DNA of 64,000 nucleotides, taken from the NCBI RefSeq assembly GCF_019880585.1, contig NZ_JAINVV010000001.1:124001-188000 (forward strand). The letters are read 5' to 3'. Origin of the DNA: Sphingomonas colocasiae (lineage in GTDB: Bacteria > Pseudomonadota > Alphaproteobacteria > Sphingomonadales > Sphingomonadaceae). The translations under genes and the position numbers were made by a program. How positions within the stretch are numbered: the stretch's first letter is position 1; every line of letters starts with the position of its first letter. The notes below the pieces were generated by a model. The model was not told the origin of the DNA and did no database searches. It was given only the letters and a program-made list of their open reading frames with translations. Of the stretch, positions 16,404 to 25,817 are shown one piece after another.

Positions 16404-17407
16404 CAATGATAGCCCTCATGGCCGACCTTGCCGCGGAAGACCCAATAGGAGAAACCGGTATAGGCCAGGATGATCGGCACCATGATGCCGGCGCCGACCA
16501 GCATGAACGCCTGGCTCCTTTCCGGCGCGGCCGCATCCCAGATCGTGACCGCGCCGGGCACGACATAGGGGAACATGCTGATGCCGAGCCCCGCGAAGCA
16601 CAGCAGGAAGATGAACAGCGTCAGCAGGAAGGGCGCGATTTCGTGGCGCAGCTTGAGCGCGCGGAAGAACAGGATGCACGCGATGGCGACGAGGAGCGGC
16701 ACCTGCGCGCTGAACAGGACATTGGGCATGGTGAACCAGCGCTGCCAATAGCTGCTCTCCAGGAACGGCGTGGCGAGGCTGACGGCGACGATCGCGGCGA
16801 GCGTCGCGGGGCCGAGGCGCCAGGCGAGGCGCCAGGCGTGATCCTGCAGGCTCCCCTCGGTGCGCCAGATCAGCCAGGTCGCGCCGAGCAGCGCATAGGC
16901 GATGACGGTGCCTGCGCCGGTCAGCAGCGTGAAGGGGGTCAGCCAGTCGAGCCAACCGCCGGCATATTGGCGATCGGCGACCGCGATACCCTGCAGGATG
17001 GCGCCGAGCGTGATGCCCTGGGCGAACGCCGCCATCAGCGATCCGCCGGTAAAGGCGAGATCCCAGATGGCGCGGTGACCGGGATCACGCCAGCGGAACT
17101 CGAACGCGACGCCGCGAAAGACCAGCGCCAGCAGCATCGCGACGATCGGCGGGTAAAGCGCCGGCAATATGATGGCATAGGCGAGGGGGAAGGCGGCCAT
17201 CAGACCGCCGCCGCCGAGCACCAGCCAGGTTTCGTTGCCGTCCCAGACCGGCGCGATCGAGTTCATCGCGGTGTCGCGTTCCGCTCCCACGCCGAAGACG
17301 GGGAACAGGATGCCGATGCCGAGATCGAAGCCGTCCATCACGACATAGGCGAACACCGCGAAGGCGATGATGAAAGCCCAGATGACGGTGAGATCGGGGT
17401 TCAGCAT
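16403..17407 (-). CDS. cydB: Cytochrome bd-type quinol oxidase subunit II
   Basis: 334 residues, shorter than E. coli CydB (379) and typical of the cyanide-insensitive (CIO) branch. It opens IWAFIIAFAVFAYVVMDGFDLG, the conserved CydB N-terminus, and continues with WDGNETWLVLGGGGLMAAFP and EFRWRD; eight to nine hydrophobic helices follow. It pairs with CydA in an inner-membrane oxidase that couples quinol oxidation to reduction of O2 to water with little proton translocation, serving micro-oxic or stress conditions. It is separated from cydA by 190 bases holding a nested palindromic repeat, which is unusual within such an operon. Confidence 0.95.
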   Translation of the reverse strand: MLNPDLTVIWAFIIAFAVFAYVVMDGFDLGIGILFPVFGVGAERDTAMNSIAPVWDGNETWLVLGGGGLMAAFPLAYAIILPALYPPIVAMLLALVFRGVAFEFRWRDPGHRAIWDLAFTGGSLMAAFAQGITLGAILQGIAVADRQYAGGWLDWLTPFTLLTGAGTVIAYALLGATWLIWRTEGSLQDHAWRLAWRLGPATLAAIVAVSLATPFLESSYWQRWFTMPNVLFSAQVPLLVAIACILFFRALKLRHEIAPFLLTLFIFLLCFAGLGISMFPYVVPGAVTIWDAAAPERSQAFMLVGAGIMVPIILAYTGFSYWVFRGKVGHEGYH

Positions 17408-17493
17408 GGGCGTTCTCCCGTCGGCCGAGTCCGTGCTTCAGGCCCGTCCTTCCGCGTCATTCCACGCGGAATTGTGTTTGTGGGCCTCCAGCT

Positions 17494-17583
17494 TGTCATC
17501 CCCGCGCATGCGGGGATCCAGCTATTCCGTGAAGCCTCAGGAAAAAGAAGAAGAAGCTGGATCCCCGCTTTCGCGGGGATGAC
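17494..17583. repeat. Nested palindromic repeat inside the cydA-cydB spacer
   Basis: Two short hairpins (GTCATCCCCGCGCATGCGGGG and CCCCGCTTTCGCGGGGATGAC) are themselves inverted copies extended by ATCCAGCT and AGCTGGAT, so the 90-base element is a palindrome of palindromes. Read in frame it gives the DVIPAKAGIQ and WIPACAGMT peptides seen wherever this proteobacterial intergenic repeat occurs. In the cyd transcript it may act as an attenuator or mRNA-stability element. Confidence 0.75.
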
Positions 17584-17597
17584 ATCGTGAGGGCGCG

Positions 17598-18998
17598 TCA
17601 TCGTCCGCCCTCCGTTGCAGGCCCCGGCGTGATGCCGGCAGTGCGGATCGGGGCGCGATCCGGTTCGCTCTCGTCCGAATGCGGCGGCTTGTGCATCAGC
17701 TTCAATATATACCAGGTGCCGAAGCCGAAGACCGCGAAATAGACGATGACGAAGGCGAGCAGCGACGCACCCACCGCGGGCGCGGCGAGCGGGCTTGCGG
17801 AATCCGCCGTCCGCAGCAGCCCATAGACGGTGAAGGGCTGGCGGCCGACCTCGGTGGTGACCCAGCCCGCGATCACCGCGACGAAGCCCGATGGCCCCAT
17901 CAGCAGCGCGAAGCGGTGGAGCAGGCGCCAGTCATAGAGTTTGCGCGTGGCGCGCGCCGCAAGGCTCCACAGGCCGAGGCCGAGCATCAGGAAACCGATC
18001 CCGACCATGATGCGGAAGGACCAGAAAACGATCGCCACCGGCGGTTCGTCGGCATCGGGGATCGTGTCGAGCCCCGCGAGCGGCGCATCGAGGTCGTGCT
18101 TTAGGATCAGCGAGGAGAGTTTTGGAATCTCCACGGTATAGTCGACGCGGCGGGCGTCCTGATCGGGCAGGCCGAACAGGATCAGCGGTGCGCCATCGGG
18201 ATGGCTGTCGAAATGCCCCTCCATCGCCATCACCTTGGCCGGCTGATGCTCCAAGGTGTTGAGCCCGTGCATATCGCCAGCGAAGATCTGCACGGGGGCG
18301 ACGAGCGCCGCCATCCACATCGCCATCGAGAACATCTTGCGGGCATGGGCATTGTCGCGGTCGCGGAGCAGATGCCAGGCGCCGACCGCGCCGACGACCA
18401 ATGCGGTAGTGAGATAGGCGGCGATGACGGTGTGGACCAGCCGATAGGGGAAGCTGGGATTGAAGATGATCGTCCACCAGCTTTCGCCCGGCAGGAACTG
18501 GCCATTGGCGCCGACGACATGGCCGGTGGGCGTCTGCATCCATGAATTGGCGGACAGGATCCAGAAGGCCGAGATGAAGGTGCCGATCGCTACCAGCAAG
18601 GTCGCGGTGAAGTGCAGTTTCCGGCCGACCTTTTTCATGCCGAACAGCATCACGCCGAGGAAGCCGGCTTCGAGGAAGAAGGCGGTGAGCACTTCATAGG
18701 CCATCAACGGGCCGATGACCGGGCCGACCTTGTCGGAGAAGACCGACCAGTTGGTGCCGAACTGATAGGACATGACGATGCCGGAGACGACGCCCATCGC
18801 GAACGCGATCGCGAAGATCTTCAGCCAGTATCGGAAAAGATCGAGATAGAGCGGCTTGCCCGTTTTCAGCCACAGCCCTTCCAGCACCGCCAGATAGCTC
18901 GCCAGGCCGATCGAAAAGGCCGGGAAGATGAAATGGAAGCTGACGGTGAAGGCGAACTGGATCCGCGCGAGGAACAGCGCGTCGGCATTGTCGAACAT
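17598..18998 (-). CDS. cydA: Cytochrome bd-type (cyanide-insensitive) quinol oxidase subunit I
   Basis: 466 residues, with the CydA N-terminus ARIQFAFTVSFHFIFPAFSIG, whose His is a haem ligand, plus YQFGTNWSVFSDKVGPVIGPLM, GWVTTEVGRQPFTVYGLLRT and about nine helices. The Q-loop region between the 6th and 7th helices is short, as in CIO-type oxidases. It forms the quinol-oxidizing, haem-bearing half of the bd oxidase in the inner membrane. It is the first gene of the minus-strand operon cydA, cydB, DUF2474; the promoter should lie in the 161 bases before cysQ. Confidence 0.95.
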   Translation of the reverse strand: MFDNADALFLARIQFAFTVSFHFIFPAFSIGLASYLAVLEGLWLKTGKPLYLDLFRYWLKIFAIAFAMGVVSGIVMSYQFGTNWSVFSDKVGPVIGPLMAYEVLTAFFLEAGFLGVMLFGMKKVGRKLHFTATLLVAIGTFISAFWILSANSWMQTPTGHVVGANGQFLPGESWWTIIFNPSFPYRLVHTVIAAYLTTALVVGAVGAWHLLRDRDNAHARKMFSMAMWMAALVAPVQIFAGDMHGLNTLEHQPAKVMAMEGHFDSHPDGAPLILFGLPDQDARRVDYTVEIPKLSSLILKHDLDAPLAGLDTIPDADEPPVAIVFWSFRIMVGIGFLMLGLGLWSLAARATRKLYDWRLLHRFALLMGPSGFVAVIAGWVTTEVGRQPFTVYGLLRTADSASPLAAPAVGASLLAFVIVYFAVFGFGTWYILKLMHKPPHSDESEPDRAPIRTAGITPGPATEGGR

Positions 18999-19159
18999 CG
19001 GACCTGCCCCCGGAAAGAGGAGACGGCCCCTGATCGCAGGTCAGGGATCGGAAGAGGCTTGCCTCTTCACCCGAAGGACATGCGCCGGTGACCGGGGAAA
19101 CTCAAGTCTGACCGGTAAAACACGGGGCAGGTGGGACAATATGTCCGTGAACAGCCTCT

Positions 19160-19891
19160 TCAGGCGTTCATGTCCGCCACGAACGCCAGGATCTCGGCGG
19201 CGCGATGGCGATGGCAGATCAGCAGATCCGGCAGCCAAGGATCGGCGCAATTATAGACGAGTTCGCTGCCGTCCACGCGCGAAACGTGCAGGCCGGCAGC
19301 CATGGCGACCGCGGCGGGCGCGCAATTGTCCCACTCATATTGGCCGCCGGTGTGGAGATAGATGTCCGCCTCTCCACGCAGCACCGCCATCGCCTTGGCG
19401 CCCGCCGATCCCATGGGGACGAGCGTCGCGCCCAGCCGCTCGGCGACTGCCAGTGCTTCGGGTGCGGGGCGGGTGCGGCTGACCAGCATCCGCAATGGCG
19501 CCGCTTCGGCGATCAGCGCCGGCGGGCGATCGGAGGCGAGCGTCAGGCCCAGGCCGGGCAAGGCGACCGCGCCGGCGACCGGACGGCCATCGACGGCGAG
19601 GGCGACATGCACCGCCCAGTCGTTGCGGCCTTCGGAATATTCGCGCGTGCCGTCGAGCGGATCGATCACCCAGGCGCGCGAAAAGCCGCAGCGCGCCGGA
19701 TTGTCCTTCTCCTCCTCGGACAGGATCGCATCGTCGGGGCGCTCGATGCGCAGCCGGTCGAGGATCAGGCGATTGGCGACGCGATCGCCTTCGTCGCCCA
19801 GCGCCTTGCCGCCTTCATGACCTTCGCGAAGGCGCAGAAGCAGCTTTCCGGCTTCTTCCGCCAGACCATGGGCAAGCTCGGCGTCAGTCAC
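19160..19891 (-). CDS. cysQ: 3'(2'),5'-bisphosphate nucleotidase (PAP phosphatase)
   Basis: 243 residues of the inositol-monophosphatase fold. The metal-binding motifs are present: LSEEEKDNP (Glu), WVIDPLDGTREYSEG (D-P-L-D-G-T) and QYEWDNCAPAAVAMAAG (W-D-x-x-A-P). CysQ removes the 3'-phosphate from PAP, the by-product of PAPS-dependent sulfate reduction. It begins nine bases after the stop of cysNC, so it is the third gene of a cysD-cysNC-cysQ operon. That placement supports the sulfate-assimilation role over a general inositol phosphatase. Confidence 0.94.
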   Translation of the reverse strand: MTDAELAHGLAEEAGKLLLRLREGHEGGKALGDEGDRVANRLILDRLRIERPDDAILSEEEKDNPARCGFSRAWVIDPLDGTREYSEGRNDWAVHVALAVDGRPVAGAVALPGLGLTLASDRPPALIAEAAPLRMLVSRTRPAPEALAVAERLGATLVPMGSAGAKAMAVLRGEADIYLHTGGQYEWDNCAPAAVAMAAGLHVSRVDGSELVYNCADPWLPDLLICHRHRAAEILAFVADMNA

Positions 19892-19900
19892 GACTTGGAA

Positions 19901-21823
19901 TCACAGTTCCGGGCTCCACACGCCGACGATCTGCTCGACGATGCGTTCGGCCGCCTGTTCGGGCGTGATGCGGGTCGTGTCGATATGGACCTCGGGATTT
20001 TCGGGCGCCTCATAGGGGCTGTCGATCCCCGTGAAGTTCTTGAGTTCGCCGGCCCGCGCCTTTTTGTAAAGGCCCTTCACGTCGCGCGCCTCGGCCTCCG
20101 CCAGCGGCGTGTCGACGAAGATCTCGATGAATTCGCCCGCCGGCAGCATCGATCGCACCAGTTCGCGTTCCGCGCGGAAGGGTGAGATGAAGGCGGTGAG
20201 CACGATCAGGCCCGCATCGGTCATCAGCTTCGCGACCTCGCCGACGCGGCGGATATTCTCGACCCTGTCGGCATCGGTGAAGCCGAGGTCCTTGTTCAAT
20301 CCGTGGCGGACATTGTCGCCGTCGAGCAGGAAGCTGTGCTTGCCGAGCGCGTGCAGCTTCTTTTCGACGAGATTGGCGATGGTCGACTTGCCCGAACCAG
20401 AGAGCCCGGTGAACCAGAGCAGGCGCGGTTGCTGGCCCTTCTGGCTGGCATGGGCTTCGCGCGTGATGTCGACGGCCTGCCAATGGACGTTTTCGGCGCG
20501 TCTGAGGGCGAAGTGGATCATGCCGGCGGCGACGGTGGCGTTGGTCATCTTGTCGATGAGGATGAACCCGCCCAGGTCGCGGCTGTCGGCATAGGGCTCG
20601 AACACGATCGGCTTGTCGGTCGAGAGATTGGCGACGCCGATCGCGTTGAGCTCGAGCGTCCTGGCCGCAAGCTGTTCGAGCGTGTTGACGTTGACCTGAT
20701 ATTTGGGCGCCTGCACGCTGGCCGACACGGTCTGCGTGCCCGTCTTCAGCCAATAGGAGCGGCCGGGCAGCATCGCCTCGTCCGCCATCCACACGATCGT
20801 CGCCTCGAACTGGTCCGCCGCCTGGGGCGGCGCTTCGGCGATGGCGATCACGTCGCCGCGCGAGCAGTCGACCTCGTCGGTGAGCGTGAGCGTCACCGAC
20901 TGGCCGGCGACCGCCTGTTCCAGATCTCCGTCAAGCGTGACGATGCGCGCGATCCGCGAGGTCTTGCCCGAGGGGATGATCCGCACCGCGTCGCCCGGAC
21001 GGACGGTGCCCGCCGCGATCAGCCCGGAAAAGCCCCGGAAATCGAGATTGGGGCGGTTGACCCATTGCACCGGCATCCGGAAGGCGCGCGCCTGATCGGC
21101 GGTGGCGTCGACCTCCACCGTCTCCAGATGCCCCATCAAGGTTGGCCCCTTGTACCAGGGCGTGTTGTCCGACAGCGCGGTGATGTTGTCGCCCTTGAAG
21201 CCCGAGATCGGCATGGCGACGAAGCTCTCGATGCCGATGCTCCTGGCGAAGCAGCGATAATCCTCGACGATCGCGTCGAAGCGCAGCCGGTCATAGCCGA
21301 CCAGATCCATCTTGTTCACCGCCAGCACGATGTGGCGGATGCCGATCAGGTGCGCGAGATAGGAGTGGCGCCGCGTCTGGGTGAGCACGCCCTTGCGCGC
21401 GTCGATCAGGATGACGGCGAGATCGGCGGTCGAGGCGCCCGTCACCATGTTGCGGGTATATTGTTCGTGCCCCGGCGTGTCCGCGACGATGAACTTGCGC
21501 TTCTCGGTCGAGAAGAAGCGATAGGCGACATCGATGGTGATGCCCTGTTCGCGCTCGGCGGCGAGCCCGTCGACGAGCAGCGCGAAATCGATCTCCTGCC
21601 CCTGGGTGCCGACGCGCTTGCTGTCCGCTTCCAGCGCGGCAAGCTGATCCTCGAAGATCATCTTGCTGTCGTAGAGCAGCCGCCCGATCAGCGTCGACTT
21701 GCCGTCGTCGACCGAGCCGCAGGTAATGAAGCGCAACAGGCTCTTGTGCTGGTGCGCCTCCAGATAGGCGTCGATATCCTCGGCGATCAGCGCCTCGGCC
21801 TGGTAGGAGGAGGGATTGGTCAT
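19901..21823 (-). CDS. cysNC: Bifunctional sulfate adenylyltransferase subunit 1 / APS kinase
   Basis: 640 residues fusing two enzymes. The N-terminal CysN GTPase has [16 protein letters not shown] (P-loop), [13 protein letters not shown] (G3) and NKMDLVG (G4), followed by elongation-factor-like beta-barrels to about residue 440. The C-terminal CysC kinase starts around 450 with [19 protein letters not shown] (Walker A) and [17 protein letters not shown], and ends [18 protein letters not shown] and [13 protein letters not shown]. With CysD it makes APS from sulfate and ATP, driven by GTP hydrolysis, then phosphorylates it to PAPS. The fused form is usual in alphaproteobacteria. Confidence 0.97.
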   Translation of the reverse strand: MTNPSSYQAEALIAEDIDAYLEAHQHKSLLRFITCGSVDDGKSTLIGRLLYDSKMIFEDQLAALEADSKRVGTQGQEIDFALLVDGLAAEREQGITIDVAYRFFSTEKRKFIVADTPGHEQYTRNMVTGASTADLAVILIDARKGVLTQTRRHSYLAHLIGIRHIVLAVNKMDLVGYDRLRFDAIVEDYRCFARSIGIESFVAMPISGFKGDNITALSDNTPWYKGPTLMGHLETVEVDATADQARAFRMPVQWVNRPNLDFRGFSGLIAAGTVRPGDAVRIIPSGKTSRIARIVTLDGDLEQAVAGQSVTLTLTDEVDCSRGDVIAIAEAPPQAADQFEATIVWMADEAMLPGRSYWLKTGTQTVSASVQAPKYQVNVNTLEQLAARTLELNAIGVANLSTDKPIVFEPYADSRDLGGFILIDKMTNATVAAGMIHFALRRAENVHWQAVDITREAHASQKGQQPRLLWFTGLSGSGKSTIANLVEKKLHALGKHSFLLDGDNVRHGLNKDLGFTDADRVENIRRVGEVAKLMTDAGLIVLTAFISPFRAERELVRSMLPAGEFIEIFVDTPLAEAEARDVKGLYKKARAGELKNFTGIDSPYEAPENPEVHIDTTRITPEQAAERIVEQIVGVWSPEL

Positions 21824-21904
21824 TGATTACCCCCTGTCGCTCCAGCGAAAGCTGGAGCCCATGCAATATTGTTGGTTGCGGTGAAGCTGCCGGCATCGCC
21901 TAGG

Positions 21905-21923
21905 CCCCGGATCAAGTCCGGGG
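21905..21923. repeat. Small palindrome in the cysD-cysNC spacer
   Basis: CCCCGG and CCGGGG flank a seven-base loop within the 136-base spacer, together with an AGCGAAAGCT hairpin at 21847-21856. The spacer has no ORF. These are repeat-type hairpins and may tune processing of the cys transcript; no clear regulator site is seen. Confidence 0.45.
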
Positions 21924-21959
21924 TTGACGTGGGCGTCACGCTTCGCATGACGCTCCACA

Positions 21960-22859
21960 TCAAAAATACCCCTCCTGCTTCTTCTTCTCCATGCTCGCCG
22001 ACTGGTCATGGTCGATCGCGCGGCCCTGGCGTTCCGATGTCGTCGTCAGCAGCATTTCCTGGATGATCTGCGGCAATGTCGCCGCCTCGCTCTCGACAGC
22101 CCCGGTCAGCGGATAGCAGCCCAATGTCCGGAAGCGGATCGAACGCTCCACCGGCACCTCGCCCTCGCGCAGCGGGAAACGATCGTCGTCGACCATCAGC
22201 AGCAGCCCGTCGCGCTCCACCGTCGGGCGTTTCGCCGAGAAATAGAGCGGCACGATCGGGATATTCTCCAGATGGATATACTGCCAGATATCGAGCTCGG
22301 TCCAGTTCGAGATCGGGAACACCCGGATGCTCTCGCCCTTCGCCTTCTTCGCATTGTAGAGCCGCCACAGCTCCGGCCGCTGGTTCTTCGGATCCCAGCG
22401 GTGATTGGCCGAGCGGAAGCTGAACACCCGCTCCTTGGCGCGGCTCTTCTCCTCGTCGCGCCTGGCCCCGCCGAACGCCGCGTCGAAGCCGTGCAGGTCC
22501 AGCGCCTGCTTCAGCCCTTCGGTCTTCCACATGTCGGTGTGCAGCGAACCATGGTCGAACGGATTGATGCCGCGCTCCAGCGCTTCCGGATTGCGATACA
22601 CCAGCAACTCCATGCCGCTCTCCGCCGCCATCCGGTCGCGCAGTTTGTACATGTCCCGGAACTTCCATGTCGTATCGACATGCAGCAGCGGAAACGGCGG
22701 TGGGCTCGGGTAGAACGCCTTGCGCGCCAGGTGCAGCATCACCGCGCTGTCCTTGCCCACCGAGTACAGCATCACAGGCCTCTCGACCTCCGATACCACC
22801 TCCCGCATGATGTGAATGCTCTCGGCCTCTAGCCGCTCTAAATGGGTCAGCGAAGTCAC
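21960..22859 (-). CDS. cysD: Sulfate adenylyltransferase subunit 2
   Basis: 299 residues of the PAPS-reductase-like PP-loop family: [16 protein letters not shown] (pyrophosphate loop), [33 protein letters not shown]-type loop (here [15 protein letters not shown]), [15 protein letters not shown] and the C-terminal CysD-specific [15 protein letters not shown]. It makes APS from sulfate and ATP together with the CysN half of CysNC. It is the first gene of the cysD-cysNC-cysQ operon. Because the left-end locus would release sulfite from organic sulfur, this operon and that locus are alternative sulfur sources for cysteine synthesis. Confidence 0.97.
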   Translation of the reverse strand: MTSLTHLERLEAESIHIMREVVSEVERPVMLYSVGKDSAVMLHLARKAFYPSPPPFPLLHVDTTWKFRDMYKLRDRMAAESGMELLVYRNPEALERGINPFDHGSLHTDMWKTEGLKQALDLHGFDAAFGGARRDEEKSRAKERVFSFRSANHRWDPKNQRPELWRLYNAKKAKGESIRVFPISNWTELDIWQYIHLENIPIVPLYFSAKRPTVERDGLLLMVDDDRFPLREGEVPVERSIRFRTLGCYPLTGAVESEAATLPQIIQEMLLTTTSERQGRAIDHDQSASMEKKKQEGYF

Positions 22860-22980
22860 GCGAAAAAACCTGTCATGTCACGCATTAATGCTGCCCGGTT
22901 AGGAGCGCAACGACGGAAGCAAAAGACAGGATTAGTTGGCGGCGCGAAAGGGAGGGTTGGTTGGCGTATTGGTCGACATC

Positions 22981-23048
22981 CTCTCCTCCCTGCGCTTCAG
23001 CGCGGGGAGGGGGACCGCTCCGGCGCCAGCCGGAGTGGTGGAGGGGAA
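22981..23048 (+). repeat. Double-hairpin repeat, copy A
   Basis: Hairpin 1 pairs CTCCTCCC with GGGAGG around a CGC/GCG stem; hairpin 2 pairs CCGCTCCGGC with GCCGGAGTGG; both are bracketed by conserved GGGGGACCG and TGGTGGAGGGGAA. Copy B shows the same framework inverted, with different but still complementary stem bases. Confidence 0.7.
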
Positions 23049-23130
23049 ATGCGGAGCATGACTTTGCGCCGGATCAGCCAGTCATTCTGCCGATGATTTC
23101 ATCTGGAATCGCATAAATGTCGACATCGCA

Positions 23131-23189
23131 TTCCCCTCCACCACCAGCCGGTGGCTGGCGGTCCCCCTCCCCATCAAGATGGGGAGGAG
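23131..23189 (-). repeat. Double-hairpin repeat, copy B (inverted)
   Basis: On the minus strand it reads CTCCTCCCCATCTTGATGGG, then GGGGGACCG, then a CCAGCCACCGGCTGGTGG hairpin and TGGAGGGGAA. Framework bases match copy A while stem bases differ in a pairing-preserving way. Confidence 0.7.
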
Positions 23190-23196
23190 AGGGGCG

Positions 23197-24480
23197 TCAG
23201 GGCAGTTTCGCCTTGGGGAAACCGCCCCAGACCGTGTCGTAATCGCCCTGGAGGTCGGCGCTCTCCATGGCGTGGCGGGTGGGGCGGTAAGGCCAGCAGC
23301 TTTCCACCATGAACGCCATCGTGCCGTCGATCTTGTGCGGCTTCAATTCGGCATGGCTCGCGGCTTCCCACGATGCGACGTCGGGGCCATGACCGGCCAT
23401 CAGATTGTGCAGGCTGATCGCGCCCGGCGCGAAGCCGTCCGCCTTCGCGTCATAGGCGCCGTGGATCAGGCCCATGCATTCGCTCATCACGTTGCGGTGG
23501 AACCAGGGCGGGCGGAACGTGTCCTCACCCACCATCCAGCGCGGCGGGAAGATCACGAAATCGGCATTGGCGCGGCCCGGCACGTTGCTGGGCGAGGTCA
23601 GCACCGTGAAGATCGACGGATCGGGATGGTCGTAGCTGACCGTGCCGATCGTGTTGAACTTCGCCAGATCGTAGCGGCACGGCGCGAGATTGCCGTGCCA
23701 GGCGACGACGTCGAGCGGCGAATGGTCTAGCGTCGTCGTCCAGAGCGATCCCAGATATTTCTGGACCAGTTCGAAGGGCTCGTCGCGATCCTCGAACCAG
23801 GCGACGGGCGTTTCGAAATCGCGCGGATTGGCGAGGCCGTTCGCGCCGATTGGGCCGAGATCGGGCAGGCGGAACAGACTGCCGTGATTTTCCGCGACAT
23901 AGCCGCGCGCTTCGCCATCCGGCAGCAGCGCGCGGAACCGCACGCCGCGCGGGACGAGCGCGATCTGGCCCGGCGCGATATCGATCCGGCCGAGCTCGGT
24001 CAGCAAGGTCAGCCGGCCATGTTCGGGGATGAACAGCAATTCGCCATCGGCATCGACGAATGCGCGCGCCACCATGTCGGCATTGGCGCGATAGACATGC
24101 ACGGCCACGCCCTCCAGCGAGGCGGCGTCCTGATTGATCATCATCGTCGCCATGCCGTCGATCAGGTCGGTCGGCGTATCGGGCATCGCCAGCGGGTTCC
24201 AGCGCAGGCGATTGGGGGAAAGGGGGCCGTCCGCGACGTCGGGCGTGAACTGCGCGGCGCCTTCATAGGGGCAATAGGGGGCGTGTTCGGCCGACGGGCG
24301 CAGTCGGTAAAGCCAGCTCCGCCGGTTCTCGTGGCGCGGCGCGGTGAAGGCGGTGCCCGAAAGCTGTTCGGCATAAAGGCCGAAGGCCGGGCGCTGTGGC
24401 GAATTGCGGCCTTCGGGCAGCGCTCCGGGCACCGCTTCGGTCGAGACGTGATTGCCGAAACCCGGGATATAACTGGTCAT
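23197..24480 (-). CDS. hmgA: Homogentisate 1,2-dioxygenase
   Basis: 427 residues, full length for the family. The N-terminus [20 protein letters not shown] and [20 protein letters not shown] is diagnostic. The iron site is seen as [18 protein letters not shown] (His, Glu) and [11 protein letters not shown] (His). It cleaves the aromatic ring of homogentisate to maleylacetoacetate in tyrosine and phenylalanine catabolism. It follows hppD on the same strand after a 101-base spacer with a palindrome (CCCCTCCCGCAAACGGGAGG near 24556), so the two are likely co-transcribed. Maleylacetoacetate isomerase and fumarylacetoacetase genes are not in the window. Confidence 0.97.
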   Translation of the reverse strand: MTSYIPGFGNHVSTEAVPGALPEGRNSPQRPAFGLYAEQLSGTAFTAPRHENRRSWLYRLRPSAEHAPYCPYEGAAQFTPDVADGPLSPNRLRWNPLAMPDTPTDLIDGMATMMINQDAASLEGVAVHVYRANADMVARAFVDADGELLFIPEHGRLTLLTELGRIDIAPGQIALVPRGVRFRALLPDGEARGYVAENHGSLFRLPDLGPIGANGLANPRDFETPVAWFEDRDEPFELVQKYLGSLWTTTLDHSPLDVVAWHGNLAPCRYDLAKFNTIGTVSYDHPDPSIFTVLTSPSNVPGRANADFVIFPPRWMVGEDTFRPPWFHRNVMSECMGLIHGAYDAKADGFAPGAISLHNLMAGHGPDVASWEAASHAELKPHKIDGTMAFMVESCWPYRPTRHAMESADLQGDYDTVWGGFPKAKLP

Positions 24481-24581
24481 TGCGATCCCCTTGCCGCTTT
24501 CGGAAAAATGATGGGCATGTCCGGGTGGGGCGGGTTGTTCAGGCCCACCCCCGACCCCTCCCGCAAACGGGAGGGGAGATC

Positions 24582-25667
24582 CTATGCGTCTTCCTTGCTC
24601 GCGACGGCGCCGCGCTTCACCTGATCGGCCTCGATCGACTTGAACAGGGCGGTGAAATTGCCTTCGCCGAAGCCCTCGTCCTTCTTGCGCTGGATGAATT
24701 CGAAGAAGACGGGGCCGATGCGCGGCTGCGCGAAGATCTGGAGCAGCAGGCGCGGATCGTCATTCTCGGTCGATCCATCGAGCAGGATGCCGCGCTTCTG
24801 CAGTTCCTCGGTCGGTTCGCCATGGCCGGGCAGGCGATCCTCCAGCATCTCGTAATAGGTGGCGGGCGGTGCATCCATCAGCGGCACGCCGCCGGCCTTG
24901 AGCTTGTCGATGCAGGTGATCAGATCGTCGCAGATCAGCGCGATATGCTGGATGCCCTCACCATTATATTCGCGCAGATATTCCTCGATCTGGCCGCCGC
25001 CGGCCTTGCCTTCCTCGTTCAGGGGAATGCGGATCTTGCCGTCGGGCGCGGTCATCGCGCGGCTGGTGAGGCCGGTATATTCGCCCTTGATGTCGAAATA
25101 GCGGATCTCGCGGAAATTGAAGACGCGCTCGTAAAAGGCCGCCCAATGCGCCATGCGGCCGCCATAGACATTGTGCGTCAGGTGATCGATCAACTTGAAG
25201 CCCGCGCCCACCGGATGGCGATCGACGCCGGGCAGATAGACGAAGTCGATATCGTAGATCGACAGATTGTCGCCATAGCGATCGACCAGATAGATGAAGG
25301 CGCCGCCGATGCCGCGGATCGCGGGGATGCGCAGTTCCATCACCCCGGTCTTGCTCTCGACGGGCTCCGCGCCACGCGCGATCGCCTCGGCATAGGCCTT
25401 GGCCGCGTCCTTCACGCGGAACGCCATGCCGCAGGCCGATGGGCCATGTTCGGCGGCGAAATAGGCGGCGGGGCTGCGCGGTTCGTAATTGGCGATCAGG
25501 TTGATCTCGCCCTGGCGCCACAGATGCACGTCCTTCGAACGATGCTGCGCGATCCGCTCGAAGCCCATCGCCTCGAACGCCGGCTCCAGCACGCCCTTTT
25601 CCGGGGCGCAGAACTCGATGAATTCGAATCCGTCCAGGCCAAGCGGATTTTCGAACAGGTCGGTCAT
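24582..25667 (-). CDS. hppD: 4-Hydroxyphenylpyruvate dioxygenase
   Basis: 361 residues from ATG at 25667 (GGAGCG six bases upstream); the in-frame ATG at 25715 would read through the palindromic operator. It has two vicinal-oxygen-chelate domains. Iron ligands are in [12 protein letters not shown] (His), [12 protein letters not shown] (His) and [20 protein letters not shown] (Glu). It converts 4-hydroxyphenylpyruvate to homogentisate, the step before HmgA, and its stop lies 101 bases before hmgA. A perfect palindrome sits 11 bases upstream of the start, suggesting local repression by an unlinked MarR-type regulator. Confidence 0.97.
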   Translation of the reverse strand: MTDLFENPLGLDGFEFIEFCAPEKGVLEPAFEAMGFERIAQHRSKDVHLWRQGEINLIANYEPRSPAAYFAAEHGPSACGMAFRVKDAAKAYAEAIARGAEPVESKTGVMELRIPAIRGIGGAFIYLVDRYGDNLSIYDIDFVYLPGVDRHPVGAGFKLIDHLTHNVYGGRMAHWAAFYERVFNFREIRYFDIKGEYTGLTSRAMTAPDGKIRIPLNEEGKAGGGQIEEYLREYNGEGIQHIALICDDLITCIDKLKAGGVPLMDAPPATYYEMLEDRLPGHGEPTEELQKRGILLDGSTENDDPRLLLQIFAQPRIGPVFFEFIQRKKDEGFGEGNFTALFKSIEADQVKRGAVASKEDA

Positions 25668-25678
25668 GATGCGCTCCA

Positions 25679-25702
25679 ATGTAGTTTCATTTGATACTAC
25701 AT
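25679..25702. promoter_or_regulatory. Palindromic operator upstream of hppD
   Basis: ATGTAGT and ACTACAT, perfect seven-base arms separated by ten bases (TTCATTTGAT), lie 12 bases before the hppD start. A 24-base dyad here fits a dimeric MarR- or IclR-type repressor of tyrosine catabolism. No such regulator is encoded in the window. Confidence 0.65.
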
Positions 25703-25817
25703 GTTCAGGCCGCAAGAGTCAACGCGTTCCGGTGCGCGGAGCGATGCGGAGGGAGTGTCGCGAGCCATCCCCCTCCCGCAAGCGGGAGGGGAGAATATAA
25801 GATAGTCAGGCTTGTCG

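Larger units (their letters stand above)
22860..23196. other. 337-base non-coding region upstream of cysD with two inverted repeat copies
   Basis: No convincing ORF. It must hold the cysD promoter and the end of hmgA. It contains two copies of a double-hairpin repeat in opposite orientation, at 22981-23048 and 23131-23189. I see no clear CysB-like or riboswitch element. Confidence 0.7.
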
